Shown in pieces: positions 1 through 8,729 of a stretch of DNA of 64,000 nucleotides; the stretch's first letter is position 1, and each line of letters begins with the position of its first letter. A model generated the notes under the pieces. The model saw only the letters and a program-made list of their open reading frames with translations, was not told where the DNA came from and searched no databases. Made by a program: the position numbers and the translations under genes. The DNA is taken from positions 62,001 through 126,000 of the forward strand of contig JAFGIX010000003.1 of NCBI GenBank assembly GCA_016929395.1. The letters are read 5' to 3'. This DNA is from Candidatus Zymogenus saltonus. GTDB taxonomy: Bacteria; Desulfobacterota; Zymogenia; Zymogenales; Zymogenaceae.

Positions 1-503
1 GGGAGGTCGTAAGCGAGGTCGCGAAAGGATACCCCGACGTTACGGTCGAGCATATGTACGTGGACAACTGCGCCATGCAGCTGATAAGGAGGCCGTGCGA
101 TTTCGATACCATTTTGACAACAAACCTTTTTGGTGATATAATAAGCGATGAGGCGGCTATGCTGACCGGCTCCATAGGGATGCTCCCGTCGGCGAGCCTG
201 GGGGAAGTCAAGGATGGGGGAGCGGGTGGTGTGGGGATGTACGAGCCGGTGCACGGGAGCGCCCCCGATATTGCCGGCAGAGGGGTCGCCAATCCGATAG
301 CCTCGATCCTGTCCGCCTCGATGATGTTGAGATACTCCTTGATGGAGATAGAGTCGGCCGAGATGATAGAGGGGGCGGTAAGGAGGGCTCTTGCGGACGG
401 CCTGATGACGGCGGATATCTTCATTGGGGAGGGAAGGAAGGTTTCCACCTACGAGATGGGCGATTATATAGCGGAAAATATTAAAACATTAAATGTTGGA
501 TAG
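1..503 (+). CDS. leuB: 3-isopropylmalate dehydrogenase, C-terminal part (5' end outside window)
   Basis: Catalyses the NAD-dependent oxidative decarboxylation of 3-isopropylmalate in leucine biosynthesis (cytosol). About 166 C-terminal residues are present out of a usual 350-360; the frame is open from base 3. Family hallmarks are [12 protein letters not shown], the metal/substrate loop [20 protein letters not shown] and [12 protein letters not shown]. Isocitrate dehydrogenases share this fold, but the DNCAMQL and LPSASLGE segments are those of LeuB. The TAG stop at 501-503 is followed after 22 bases by asd, so the two are probably co-transcribed; leuB-asd adjacency is common in proteobacteria. 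Only the truncation by the window edge is unusual. Confidence 0.95.
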   Translation, partial: EVVSEVAKGYPDVTVEHMYVDNCAMQLIRRPCDFDTILTTNLFGDIISDEAAMLTGSIGMLPSASLGEVKDGGAGGVGMYEPVHGSAPDIAGRGVANPIASILSASMMLRYSLMEIESAEMIEGAVRRALADGLMTADIFIGEGRKVSTYEMGDYIAENIKTLNVG

Positions 504-525
504 AAAAGGAGTGCTGAAGCAAGTT

Positions 526-1548
526 ATGGTTGAGAAGAAGTACAGCGTTGCGGTGGCCGGCGCAACAGGCGCCGTGGGAGAAGAGATGATAAGGACGTTG
601 GAGGGAAGGAAGTTTCCGGTCGCGGAGCTTAGACCCCTCGCATCGGAGCGCTCCAAGGGGAAGAAGATCAGGTGCAACGGCAGAGAATTTACGGTGGATG
701 TACTCGGGGAGGGTTCGTTTTCGGGCGTGGACATAGCCCTCTTTTCCGCCGGCGGGGACAGGAGCCTCAGGTTCGGCCCCGCCGCCGCGGACGCCGGGGC
801 CGTGGTCATAGACAATTCCAGCGCATTCAGGATGGAGCCGGATATCCCACTTGTGGTGCCGGAGGTAAATCCCCACGCCATTGCGGATTACAAGAACAGG
901 GGAATCATAGCCAATCCTAACTGCTCTACCATCCAGATGGTGGTGGTCTTAAAGCCGATTCACGACGTTGCGAGGATCAAGAGGGTCGTCGTCTCCACAT
1001 ACCAGGCGGTTTCCGGCACCGGAATGAAGGCGATAAAGGAGCTTACCGAGCAATCGAAGGCCGTGTTGAACTCCAGGGAGTGCAATGCCGTTGTCTATCC
1101 CCACCCTATCGCCTTTAACTGTCTTCCCCACATAGACGTCTTTCTCGAAAACGGCTATACGAAGGAAGAGATCAAGATGACAAACGAGACCAAGAAGATA
1201 ATGGAGGATGACAGCATCGAAGTTACCGCAACGACCGTGAGGGTCCCCGTATTCTACGGCCATAGCGAGTCAGTAAATATAGAGACCGAGAAAAAGCTCT
1301 CCCCCAATGAGGTAAGGGAGATCCTTAAAGGAGCCCCCGGAGTCCAAGTGGTGGACGATCCGAGTAACAATATTTATCCTCTGGCCACGGTCGCCGCGGG
1401 AAAGGACGAGACCTTTGTTGGGAGGATAAGGGAGGATTTCAGCATCGCCAACGGCATCAATATGTGGATCGTGTCCGATAACGTAAGGAAGGGAGCGGCG
1501 CTGAACGCCGTACAAATAGCCGAATATCTAATAGAAAACCATTTGTAG
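526..1548 (+). CDS. asd: Aspartate-semialdehyde dehydrogenase
   Basis: Reduces L-aspartyl-4-phosphate to L-aspartate 4-semialdehyde with NADPH, the branch point to lysine/diaminopimelate, threonine and methionine. The N-terminal nucleotide-binding motif is AVAGATGAVGEEM. The catalytic cysteine is C133 in NPNCSTIQ, followed by the SGTGMKAIKEL loop and the conserved histidine region YGHSESVNIE. At 340 residues the length is normal. ATG 526 is preferred because the conserved fold begins at once (VEKKYSVAVAGATG); an in-frame ATG at 493 would overlap leuB and add 11 residues unlike the family. An AAAAGGA lies at 504-510, rather far upstream. It follows leuB directly and is followed 9 bases later by the 812-residue unknown. 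Confidence 0.96.
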   Translation: MVEKKYSVAVAGATGAVGEEMIRTLEGRKFPVAELRPLASERSKGKKIRCNGREFTVDVLGEGSFSGVDIALFSAGGDRSLRFGPAAADAGAVVIDNSSAFRMEPDIPLVVPEVNPHAIADYKNRGIIANPNCSTIQMVVVLKPIHDVARIKRVVVSTYQAVSGTGMKAIKELTEQSKAVLNSRECNAVVYPHPIAFNCLPHIDVFLENGYTKEEIKMTNETKKIMEDDSIEVTATTVRVPVFYGHSESVNIETEKKLSPNEVREILKGAPGVQVVDDPSNNIYPLATVAAGKDETFVGRIREDFSIANGINMWIVSDNVRKGAALNAVQIAEYLIENHL

Positions 1549-1557
1549 TTTTCTAAA

Positions 1558-3996
1558 ATGACCATTGCAGGCATAGAAAAAGAATATCTCAAGCTCCTGC
1601 AGGAGGGGAATATTCCCACAGACGAGCGTCTTGCCTTATCCAAGGGGCTCCTTCCCGACGGCACACCCACTCCGCCCCGCGTCTTGGCCAGGCTTTTTCT
1701 TGACCAGGTGACTAACGTAAGGGAGGAGGCGAGAAAATCGATCTTGAGGCTGAGAGAGGATGCCCTTTCGCAGATTGCCTCCGACAACTCCACTCATCAA
1801 TCCCTCCTCCTTTTTTTGGCGAAACACTTCAACAAATCCCCCGTTGTGGGGACCTCGATTATCGCAAACAAGAATACAACGGAAAAGATCCTCTACTACC
1901 TCCAGGGAAGGGGGAATGAGATCGAAGATGAATCGGATAAGGGGCCGGTCGACAGGGCGGAGCTTTTTCGGGATCAGAAATTCGACGATTTCGAGATAGG
2001 CGAAGAGGTGGATATAGAGGTATCCACGCAAGAGGAGATTGTTCTGGAGGTGCCGGGGGAAGAGGAGGAGGTGGAGATCGAGAGGTCGTCGGATATGGGT
2101 TCTCTGGGCAGGACTCCCTCAAGGGACGTGCCGAAATCGGGAGTCGGATCGAGGGCGGGCAAGGATGAAGTGAAATTCGAGTTTGTCCCTGAGAAATATA
2201 CTGACAGAGATATGGAGGTGATTATTGAGCTGGAGGAGACCGATGACTTCGATGAGGAGGAGGAGATATTAATAGGCGAGGATACGGCGGTAACACGGGA
2301 GGAGAGTGGCGCCCGGGAGATAATACCCCCCAAGGTCGATCAGATAGGGATTATTCCCCGTGGTGAAGATCAAATTGTAGCAGGGCGTGATCGGTTTTCA
2401 GAGATGCAGACCCCCACGGAGGAGGAGAAGAGGGAATTCGCATCCACCGTTGACCGGATTGAGGATAAGGTAGGCGATATATTTGATATCGACCTTGGGG
2501 ATGCCCAGGGGGGAGGTTCCCTTGGGACGGCCGGGGCGGAGGTAGGAATTGACTTTGAAGCGGAACGATACACTTCCGGATTTGAAACTTCCACGGAGGG
2601 GCACGAAACGGCGGAGTTTGGAACCTCGACGGATTTTCCGAAGTGGGATTTGGATGATCGGTCGGTTAAAATGGACAGGGAGAAAATGGAGGTATCCCTT
2701 GCCTCGGACAGGTTTGTTACGCGTCTTCCCATGGGAAAATACATCCAGAAGGTATCCCCTTTTGATCTGATCGTGAGGTCGGTGAAAATATTTATTCCCG
2801 TGGCGGTTTTTCTTTTGATCTGCTTTATAATTTGGGCGACCCTTCCGAAAGGGGAGGCTTCAATCGAGGAATATGACAGCGGGATCAATAGAATCTTGGT
2901 GGAGATCAAGAAGGAGGGTTTCAATTCCAAGCTGAAAAATCCCTTTCCTGAAGGGGCGTTTCTCTCCAACTGGGAAACGGTAAAAACAGGGGATGAGGTG
3001 GACTTCGATGCCGGTGACGGCACATCCGGCGGGAGGAGATTAAGGGAGGACCTCGCCAATTTTAAAACCAAGTACACAAGAGAGCTCGAATATGATGGGG
3101 TAACGGAAGATCTCGCCATAAAAAAGAGGTCATATTCAAGGGTTTCAAAGAGGCTCAAGGCGATAGATAAAGAACTCTTCGTCTTCAATGAAGAGAAGGG
3201 GAGTTATTTTATGAGGTTTGGGGAAGAGGGTCTAAAAAGGAATGTCGCGATTGAAGAGCGTGATAAAGAGATAGGGAGTTTTAAAGAGAGCTTCAACAAG
3301 GAGAAATCGAAGATCGAGAAGATAGAGAAAGACATTGCCGACGCCAAGGAGAGGATCGCGGAGTTCGAGAGGTATAACGTCCCGACGGAAGAAGATCACG
3401 GTTATTACGCAAACAAGCTTGAGCTGGAGGAGTTGACGAAGGAGTATAGGAAGCTAAAGCCGATGTTTGACAGATTGCAGTCGAACTACGATGGAGCCAT
3501 TAAAAAGTTAGAGGATAAATACAATCAAAGGTTGAGCGCCATTGACAGGATAGAGATTATTGATAAAGAAGTCAGCAAGTTAAAGGGAGAGAAAATTCAG
3601 CTCGACATTGAGAAGAGGATTTATGGTGAGGAGATGGAGGAGCTTGAAAATAGGCGGGGCAAACTTGAGAAGGCCAAAGCGTCCGGGGAAAAAATAACAA
3701 GTGAGGGCCTGCCAATCTTCCTCGTAATGAGCAATTACATAAAGGAACATGAAAAATCGCTTTTAGATGAGGATATGGATGAGGATGAGGGGATATCGTT
3801 TTTTGAGAAGTATATGATTAAACAGAAGGAAGCTGTTTTAACTATTGCCATTTTAAATAAGGATGGGAAAGAAGAGAAGAGGAAATATTCCACCACCCTT
3901 ATGAGGATGATAACAAAAAAGAAGTTCCTTTTATTTGAATGGGACATTAATACCACGAAATGGGTTCTCACCTCAATATCTGAAATAAAAAAGTAG
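1558..3996 (+). CDS. Large unknown protein: helical N-domain, acidic linker, one TM segment, coiled coil
   Basis: I do not recognise the family. The 812 residues fall into four zones: an N-terminal alpha-helical part (about 1-125) that could be HEAT-like; a long, strongly acidic low-complexity part (about 130-400) with runs of E and D; a single hydrophobic segment at about 411-431 (around FIPVAVFLLICFIIWATL); and a highly charged C-terminal part with strong coiled-coil character (about 500-720) and a short globular end. The likely topology is cytoplasmic N-half, one inner-membrane anchor and a coiled coil on the far side. It lies 9 bases after asd and 9 bases before ecfT, so it is probably in the same transcript. 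No enzymatic motif is visible. A structural or scaffolding role is possible but is only inference. Confidence 0.8.
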   Translation: MTIAGIEKEYLKLLQEGNIPTDERLALSKGLLPDGTPTPPRVLARLFLDQVTNVREEARKSILRLREDALSQIASDNSTHQSLLLFLAKHFNKSPVVGTSIIANKNTTEKILYYLQGRGNEIEDESDKGPVDRAELFRDQKFDDFEIGEEVDIEVSTQEEIVLEVPGEEEEVEIERSSDMGSLGRTPSRDVPKSGVGSRAGKDEVKFEFVPEKYTDRDMEVIIELEETDDFDEEEEILIGEDTAVTREESGAREIIPPKVDQIGIIPRGEDQIVAGRDRFSEMQTPTEEEKREFASTVDRIEDKVGDIFDIDLGDAQGGGSLGTAGAEVGIDFEAERYTSGFETSTEGHETAEFGTSTDFPKWDLDDRSVKMDREKMEVSLASDRFVTRLPMGKYIQKVSPFDLIVRSVKIFIPVAVFLLICFIIWATLPKGEASIEEYDSGINRILVEIKKEGFNSKLKNPFPEGAFLSNWETVKTGDEVDFDAGDGTSGGRRLREDLANFKTKYTRELEYDGVTEDLAIKKRSYSRVSKRLKAIDKELFVFNEEKGSYFMRFGEEGLKRNVAIEERDKEIGSFKESFNKEKSKIEKIEKDIADAKERIAEFERYNVPTEEDHGYYANKLELEELTKEYRKLKPMFDRLQSNYDGAIKKLEDKYNQRLSAIDRIEIIDKEVSKLKGEKIQLDIEKRIYGEEMEELENRRGKLEKAKASGEKITSEGLPIFLVMSNYIKEHEKSLLDEDMDEDEGISFFEKYMIKQKEAVLTIAILNKDGKEEKRKYSTTLMRMITKKKFLLFEWDINTTKWVLTSISEIKK

Positions 3997-4005
3997 TCAT
4001 AATTC

Positions 4006-4803
4006 ATGAAATTCCTTCAAGATATAACCTTGGGTCAATACATGCCCCAGGATTCTTTTGTTCACAGGCTTGACCCCAGGGTGAAATTCTTTATTCTGCT
4101 CATCCTCATGGTCACCCTGTTCTTTATTGAGGCCCCGCTGAAATTTTTATTGATGGGGCTTATCGTATTTTTGATAATAAGGTTATCCAAGATCCCCACA
4201 GGGTACGTCTTGAAGGGGGTGGCCCCTTTCGTATGGCTATTTCTCTTTGCGGCCTGCGCCCATTTCTTCTTTACGCCCGGCAGATCCATCAGGCCCTTTC
4301 CCATCGGTTTCGTGAACGTGACCGTTGAGGGTGTGGTGAACGGGACGGTCATCACGTTGAGGATACTCCTTATTATCGTCCTCTCCTCGATGCTGACACT
4401 GACAACGACCCCCCTGGAGCTGACAACTGCCCTGAAGATGGCCTTGTCCCCCTTAAAGCGCTTCAAGGTTCCCGTCAATGACTTCGCCATGATGATGATG
4501 TTGACCATAAGGTTCGTTCCGATCCTGCTCCTCGAGGCCCAGAGGATCATCAACGCCCAGAGATCGAGGGGGATCAACTTCGAGACCGGAGGCCTTATCC
4601 AGCGGGCGAAAAAGCTCGTGCCGATATTGATACCTCTCTTTAACCTCTCTTTTTTGCGAGCGGACGAGCTTTCGGTTGCGATGATCTGCCGGGGGTACGC
4701 CACCGGAAAGGAGAGGACGAGTTTCAGGGAAGTCCGTTTTTCAACCCCCGATTTCTTCGCCCTTGCAGCGGTAATGCTTGTATTACCCTTCTTTTTCCTT
4801 TAA
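4006..4803 (+). CDS. ecfT: ECF transporter transmembrane subunit EcfT (CbiQ family)
   Basis: EcfT is the scaffold subunit of energy-coupling factor vitamin importers; it joins two ATPases to a substrate-specific S component in the inner membrane. The 265-residue protein opens with the typical HRLDPRVKFFILLI start of the first membrane segment and has several hydrophobic helices. It carries both coupling-helix signatures that contact the ATPases: AQRSRG near residue 185 and AMICRGY near residue 225. The S component BioY is encoded two genes downstream, with truA between them, so biotin is the likely substrate. No ATPase (EcfA) gene occurs in the window and must be elsewhere if the importer is complete. 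There is no clear Shine-Dalgarno; the ATG sits 9 bases after the preceding stop. Confidence 0.92.
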   Translation: MKFLQDITLGQYMPQDSFVHRLDPRVKFFILLILMVTLFFIEAPLKFLLMGLIVFLIIRLSKIPTGYVLKGVAPFVWLFLFAACAHFFFTPGRSIRPFPIGFVNVTVEGVVNGTVITLRILLIIVLSSMLTLTTTPLELTTALKMALSPLKRFKVPVNDFAMMMMLTIRFVPILLLEAQRIINAQRSRGINFETGGLIQRAKKLVPILIPLFNLSFLRADELSVAMICRGYATGKERTSFREVRFSTPDFFALAAVMLVLPFFFL

Positions 4804-4804
4804 A

Positions 4805-5545
4805 ATGAGAAATGTCAAGCTAACCCTCTCCTATGACGGCACCCATTTCTACGGATGGCAGATACAGTCTGAGGGGAGGACTGTGCAGGGAGTCGTCGAG
4901 GATTGCCTCGGCGTAATGCTTAAAGGTAAGGTGAGGATTAACGGATCGGGGAGGACCGATACGGGGGTTCACGCACTGGCGCAGGTTGCAAATTTCAGGA
5001 CATCAAGCGATATAGAATGTGACGGCTTTATGAGGGGCCTGAACTCCCTTCTTTCTGAGGATGTGAGGATTACGGGCGTTGATGATGAGGTGGATGACTT
5101 CGACGCCAGGAGGTCCGCCGTATCAAGGAGGTATCGGTATCTGATCTACAACGGAAAGGTGCCGTCCCCTTTTTTACGAAACTACGCCTGGCATGTAAAA
5201 AAACAGATCGATGTGGATGCCGTCAACGAGGCGGGGGCGGCGCTCCTCGAAAGCCACGACTTTTCCTCCTTCATCGGAGGTAAGAACGAGACGAACACCA
5301 GTGTGAGAGACGTTATCGATTTCGGGGCGGAAAGGCTGAACGGCGACTTCGTTTCGATAGAGATAGAGGCAAACGCCTTTTTGAGGCACATGGTCAGAAA
5401 TATTGTGGGGACGCTCATGGATGTGGGTTGGGGGAAGATGGGAACCGGGGAGTTCAGGGACATCATAAACGCCCGGGACAGGGGAGCGGCGGGGATTACG
5501 GCGCCCCCCCAGGGATTGTATCTTGTTGAGGTGACCTACCCGTGA
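4805..5545 (+). CDS. truA: tRNA pseudouridine synthase A
   Basis: Converts uridines 38-40 of the tRNA anticodon stem-loop to pseudouridine. The 246-residue length is normal. The start ATG 4805 follows the ecfT stop by one base and gives the usual TruA opening (NVKLTLSYDGTHFYGWQ). The catalytic aspartate is D52 in GSGRTDTGVHA. Later family segments are RRYRYLIYN, FLRHMVRNIVGTLMDVG and the C-terminal APPQGLYL. The 3' end overlaps the bioY start by GTGA, implying translational coupling. A housekeeping gene sandwiched between two transporter subunits is odd in function, although asd/truA neighbourhoods are common. Confidence 0.96.
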   Translation: MRNVKLTLSYDGTHFYGWQIQSEGRTVQGVVEDCLGVMLKGKVRINGSGRTDTGVHALAQVANFRTSSDIECDGFMRGLNSLLSEDVRITGVDDEVDDFDARRSAVSRRYRYLIYNGKVPSPFLRNYAWHVKKQIDVDAVNEAGAALLESHDFSSFIGGKNETNTSVRDVIDFGAERLNGDFVSIEIEANAFLRHMVRNIVGTLMDVGWGKMGTGEFRDIINARDRGAAGITAPPQGLYLVEVTYP

Positions 5546-6096
5546 AGAGGACTAAATCGCTAAAGATTTATATTTTGGCCTCGCTGTTCGCCGCCCTTAC
5601 GGCGGCGTCCGCCTTCATCAAGCTCCCCACGCCTTGGGTCCCCCTGACCCTCCAGACTCTCTTGGTTTACCTCTCCGGACTTCTCCTCGGCCCGTGGGGA
5701 GGGGCGATGTCGCAGATCCTGTATCTGCTTGTCGGCCTTGCGGGCCTTCCCGTCTTTACGGGAGGCTGCGGCCCTACCTACGTCCTGTATCCCACGTTCG
5801 GTTACCTCGTGGGATTTATTCCCGCCTCGTTTACGGCGGGTCTCCTTGCGGAGCGGGGGGGGTACCTTCTTCCCGCTCTGGGCACCCTGATATGTGTTCT
5901 GGTTATCTACGTTTTCGGAGTTCCCTATCTCTATTTCTCGGTAAATTATCTTTTGGGAAAGGAGATGGCTTTTTTGTCGGCCCTTAAAATAGGCTTTCTG
6001 ATCCCTATAGCCGGCGATATCTTCAAGGGGGGCGCGGCCCTGGGGATATTCTACCTGATCAGGATGAGGATGCCGATTCCGATAAGTAAACGATGA
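5542..6096 (+). CDS. bioY: BioY-family biotin S component
   Basis: Small integral membrane protein that binds biotin with high affinity and works with EcfT and EcfA ATPases, or in some bacteria alone. The 184 residues are nearly all hydrophobic, with about six helices. Recognisable BioY features are the PWVPLTLQTL segment, LLGPWGG, the GLAGLPVF motif and the final GDIFKG helix. The GTG start 5542 overlaps the truA stop (GTGA). The stop overlaps the start of the next gene (ATGA), so truA, bioY and the following gene form a translationally coupled string. I see no biotin operator or BirA-type palindrome before the string, so regulation is not evident. Confidence 0.93.
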   Translation: MKRTKSLKIYILASLFAALTAASAFIKLPTPWVPLTLQTLLVYLSGLLLGPWGGAMSQILYLLVGLAGLPVFTGGCGPTYVLYPTFGYLVGFIPASFTAGLLAERGGYLLPALGTLICVLVIYVFGVPYLYFSVNYLLGKEMAFLSALKIGFLIPIAGDIFKGGAALGIFYLIRMRMPIPISKR

Positions 6097-7058
6097 TTGA
6101 CGATAATCCGACATTGTTTGATGTTCCTAAGATAAAACTCAAGAGAGTGATGGAGGATATATCCATCCTAAACCTCGAGGGGGCGAAGGTAAAGATGTAT
6201 TCCCTCCTCAGGCAGTACCCCGAAAACGACGATGTGGGGAGAGAGGCTGAGATATTAAAGATCATCGAATCGGTTATGACCGAGGAAACTACGCCATCAC
6301 AGCTTTTGAGCGGCTTTTACTCCATCAAGAGGCATCTGAATTCGATTTCGTATCAACCCGAATATCTGGACGATCTGGAGATCGCCTTCTTTCAGAGGAT
6401 CGTGGATGCCTTTGGGGAGGAGGAGATAAAACCGGTCCAGGGGTATCCGGCGGGATTTTTGCTCATGAAGGCGGGGAGGTTCAAAGATGCGGAGGAGTCG
6501 CTCTTGGGAGAGCTCGACGATCCTTCCCTCCCCTTGAGCAAGAGGGCGCGTCTTCTCGGATACATGGGGGACCTCTTCTTTATGGTCGGTGACACCGAGG
6601 GAGGGAGGTCCCACTACCTGAAGGCGGTCCTTGCCGATTGGCGGGGGATCGACAAAAAAAATATCGTCGATGAGGACGTGTCGGCCCTGATTGCGGGAAC
6701 TTACATCCCCGAGGGAGAGGGAGGGATATGGGCGGCCCCCACGGGTCACATGCTGATGGTATTTCGATCAGGCTCGTTTGAGGACTCCGATGACCTTATG
6801 GATTTCTACAACGAGTTTATCCGCCTGAAATCCTTGGCCGCGGGGGACGATTCGGAAGAGGTGTGGGGGAAGCTGTTCTACTACGCCCTCGTCATCGAGG
6901 AGAACGAGGACGTCTTCAGGTCACTGAAGGGAATGGACAAGATGGCCCTGAGAAAGCTGATGAGAGAGTTGAACTCGGTGCTGTTCAAGCTCCACACGAA
7001 GCTGTCGGTTTCCAGGAGAGACGGGGAGGCCGATCCGGGTGAAGATATGGTCGGGTAG
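6093..7058 (+). CDS. Unknown helical (TPR-like) cytosolic protein
   Basis: I do not recognise the family. The 321-residue product has no signal peptide or membrane segment and is predominantly acidic and alpha-helical. The part from about residue 120 to 190 (PAGFLLMKAGRFKDAEESLL, then a second helix pair with GGRSHYLKAVLADW) reads like two degenerate tetratricopeptide repeats, suggesting a protein-interaction role. Its ATG overlaps the bioY stop (ATGA), so it is the last gene of the asd-bioY run. It ends at 7058, convergent with the DUF488 gene. Similar TPR-like proteins are a very mixed group, so no function is proposed. Confidence 0.82.
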   Translation: MIDDNPTLFDVPKIKLKRVMEDISILNLEGAKVKMYSLLRQYPENDDVGREAEILKIIESVMTEETTPSQLLSGFYSIKRHLNSISYQPEYLDDLEIAFFQRIVDAFGEEEIKPVQGYPAGFLLMKAGRFKDAEESLLGELDDPSLPLSKRARLLGYMGDLFFMVGDTEGGRSHYLKAVLADWRGIDKKNIVDEDVSALIAGTYIPEGEGGIWAAPTGHMLMVFRSGSFEDSDDLMDFYNEFIRLKSLAAGDDSEEVWGKLFYYALVIEENEDVFRSLKGMDKMALRKLMRELNSVLFKLHTKLSVSRRDGEADPGEDMVG

Positions 7059-7095
7059 CCCCCCCCTTGACCCTCTTCTCCGGTTCCCAATTTCC

Positions 7096-7131
7096 ATTCA
7101 AATATCTATTTAGATATCTATTCAAATATCT
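7096..7131. repeat. Three tandem 12-bp repeats across the 3' end of the DUF488 gene
   Basis: Three 12-mers follow one another: ATTCAAATATCT (7096-7107), ATTTAGATATCT (7108-7119) and ATTCAAATATCT again (7120-7131). Copies 1 and 3 are identical and copy 2 differs at two positions. The stop codon of the minus-strand DUF488 gene (7118-7120) falls inside the array, so the repeat encodes the last residues of that protein. The tract is AT-rich, in contrast to the C-rich stretch just before it. Confidence 0.85.
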
Positions 7132-7603
7132 TTTTAAAAAGGCCCGGAGGGCTTTGACCATCGTCCGCGACGGTCGTCGAGTCGGAGAGGATGTGAACCA
7201 CATCGACCCCCCTCCTCTTCAGCTCCCGGGAGATCAGGTGCTTTCGATGGCATCGATCCGGGTCTTTCTCCGCGCACATTATTGCAACTCTTTTTTCGCC
7301 CGCTGTTTTCATAAGCTCCTCTATCCCCGCGTGGAAGCCCTCTCTTTGGGAGATCTTGTAGAAAGCGACCGGTTTACCTTCCTCCCCCGAGTCCGTTCTT
7401 CCACCGAGGCGGTCGCCCATGTAAAGATACTTCACCCCCTCGGCCTCAAGGGACGCCGCTATCCTGTTCTTGTTGAAGTGGGGAACGTATCTGGAGTATG
7501 GCCTTGACCTTACATCCACGAGGAGCTCTATGCGGGCACCCATGAGGAGGGAAACAAATCTTGTGAAATCGTGGTTGCTGTGTCCTATAGTATATATCTT
7601 CAA
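7118..7603 (-). CDS. DUF488 domain protein
   Basis: Member of the DUF488 family of small cytosolic proteins of unknown biochemical role. The 161-residue protein starts KIYTIGHSNHDFTRFV, the characteristic beginning, so the TTG at 7603 is accepted as start. It has the conserved DVRSRPYSRYVPHFNK segment and the cysteine motif CAEKDPDRCHR near residue 117, the family's most conserved feature. The C-terminus (KKIFE) is encoded by the 12-bp tandem repeat. The next gene upstream on the same strand starts 823 bases away and ends 130 bases before this one, so co-transcription is possible. Confidence 0.9.
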   Translation of the reverse strand: MKIYTIGHSNHDFTRFVSLLMGARIELLVDVRSRPYSRYVPHFNKNRIAASLEAEGVKYLYMGDRLGGRTDSGEEGKPVAFYKISQREGFHAGIEELMKTAGEKRVAIMCAEKDPDRCHRKHLISRELKRRGVDVVHILSDSTTVADDGQSPPGLFKKIFE

Positions 7604-7733
7604 TAAAATCCCCGCCCTTTTTACATTAAGGTAGAATCTTCTTCGGCTCTCCGTTAAGAATAAACGGGGTTTCCCTCCAAGACCAACGAGAGGAGAACAA
7701 TTGGAGTGGAGTCAAACAGACGAGACAATCGAA

Positions 7734-8426
7734 TCAATATATTATCAGCGAGTGGAAGGAGGCTTCCACCCCCTTTTTGTACTCTTTGAATTTGTCCTCC
7801 GTGCCGAAAAAGGTAAGAGAGACCGTGTAGGTGGGGGTGTAGTATTCCACAATCCAGATTTTCTTTCCTCCGAAGAGCTTGTTGGACTCCGTCCCGAGGG
7901 CTATAACCGTTACCCCTGGATAACCTCTCAGCTCAACCGGCTTTATCTCGATCATGGAGTAGTTGGAGGTGGAAAATGTCCTCTTGTACTCAGACAGCTT
8001 TTCGTCCCTGAGCGTGATAATTTTGTTGTCCGGATCGGCGTCTTCATCCCCCTTTTTAACGTCTCTCCCCTTGAATTGCCCCCCTCCCCCCTCGGACTCC
8101 GGCCCCTTGTCGCTATTTCCACCCTTGCCTTCGGTGTTATCTTTTTCCTCCACTAAATAGGCTATCCGGGTGTCTTTGTCTCCAAAGGGTGAAAACAGGA
8201 CCTTCCCGTAGAAATCCCACTTGACCCAGCCTTCCGGCGGCAGAAAGGAGGAGATGTTCAGGGGGTCAGAAAACCTCGAATCTTTTTCGGTTCTCGATTC
8301 CTCGCCGGTTGTGGCCCCAATGAAATGGGCCGTGATAATCAATACGATTGCCGTCACGGCCAGGCGCCTTTTTGTGTTGAGGAGCCGCTCCTTGGGCGGG
8401 ATGTGTGTCCTTTGTGGTAATATCAT
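7734..8426 (-). CDS. Exported protein of unknown function
   Basis: Not recognised. The 230-residue product has a positively charged N-terminus followed by a hydrophobic segment (about residues 25-41, LAVTAIVLIITAHFIGA) that can serve as a signal peptide or anchor. The mature part begins with an aromatic-rich block (FLPPEGWVKWDFYGKVLFSP). A low-complexity hydrophilic linker rich in G, E, K and D follows (about 95-130), then a second beta-rich block. No lipobox cysteine is visible. The layout suggests a periplasmic or surface protein with two small beta domains. The gene is divergent from the adenylate cyclase gene, with 303 bases between them. Confidence 0.78.
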   Translation of the reverse strand: MILPQRTHIPPKERLLNTKRRLAVTAIVLIITAHFIGATTGEESRTEKDSRFSDPLNISSFLPPEGWVKWDFYGKVLFSPFGDKDTRIAYLVEEKDNTEGKGGNSDKGPESEGGGGQFKGRDVKKGDEDADPDNKIITLRDEKLSEYKRTFSTSNYSMIEIKPVELRGYPGVTVIALGTESNKLFGGKKIWIVEYYTPTYTVSLTFFGTEDKFKEYKKGVEASFHSLIIY

Positions 8427-8634
8427 AATATTATAAGGCCTACTATTTTATTCCGTAGTTTTATCTTATTCTCTTTATCTTCATCTATTATCACTCTCGA
8501 TTCTTCGGAGGTGTTTGCAGTCTAAATATTTTAAATCATTTCTCCCCCTTTGGCAATAGATTCTTTGGAATCCCTTTAAAATGACTCTTCAGCCTCGGCG
8601 TGCCATTTAACGGCTCTATTTGGCCGAAGGTTCG

Positions 8635-8663
8635 TTGACATCCTCTTATGTTCGTGGTAGACT
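8635..8663 (+). promoter_or_regulatory. Sigma-70 type promoter for the adenylate cyclase gene
   Basis: TTGACA at 8635-8640 and TAGACT at 8658-8663, 17 bases apart, lie 67 bases upstream of the cyclase ATG. The -35 is perfect and the -10 matches four of six positions. The rest of the 8427-8729 gap is AT-rich with no other recognisable signal. Confidence 0.6.
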
Positions 8664-8729
8664 TCTTTTTTATGAATAAAACTCGATTGGACAGATCATT
8701 CTCCTCAAAGTATAGGGCAGAAAAATTGA

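Noticed and set aside
5560-6114. 184-residue frame opposite bioY
   Set aside because: Exact shadow of the bioY membrane protein; charged, arginine-rich sequence typical of antisense frames.
7067-7507. Plus-strand frame opposite the DUF488 gene
   Set aside because: The minus-strand DUF488 protein has the conserved cysteine motif; this frame starts in the tandem repeat.
8427-8729. Riboswitch-like leader before the cyclase gene
   Set aside because: Only a sigma-70 promoter is visible; no conserved aptamer-like pairing found by eye.
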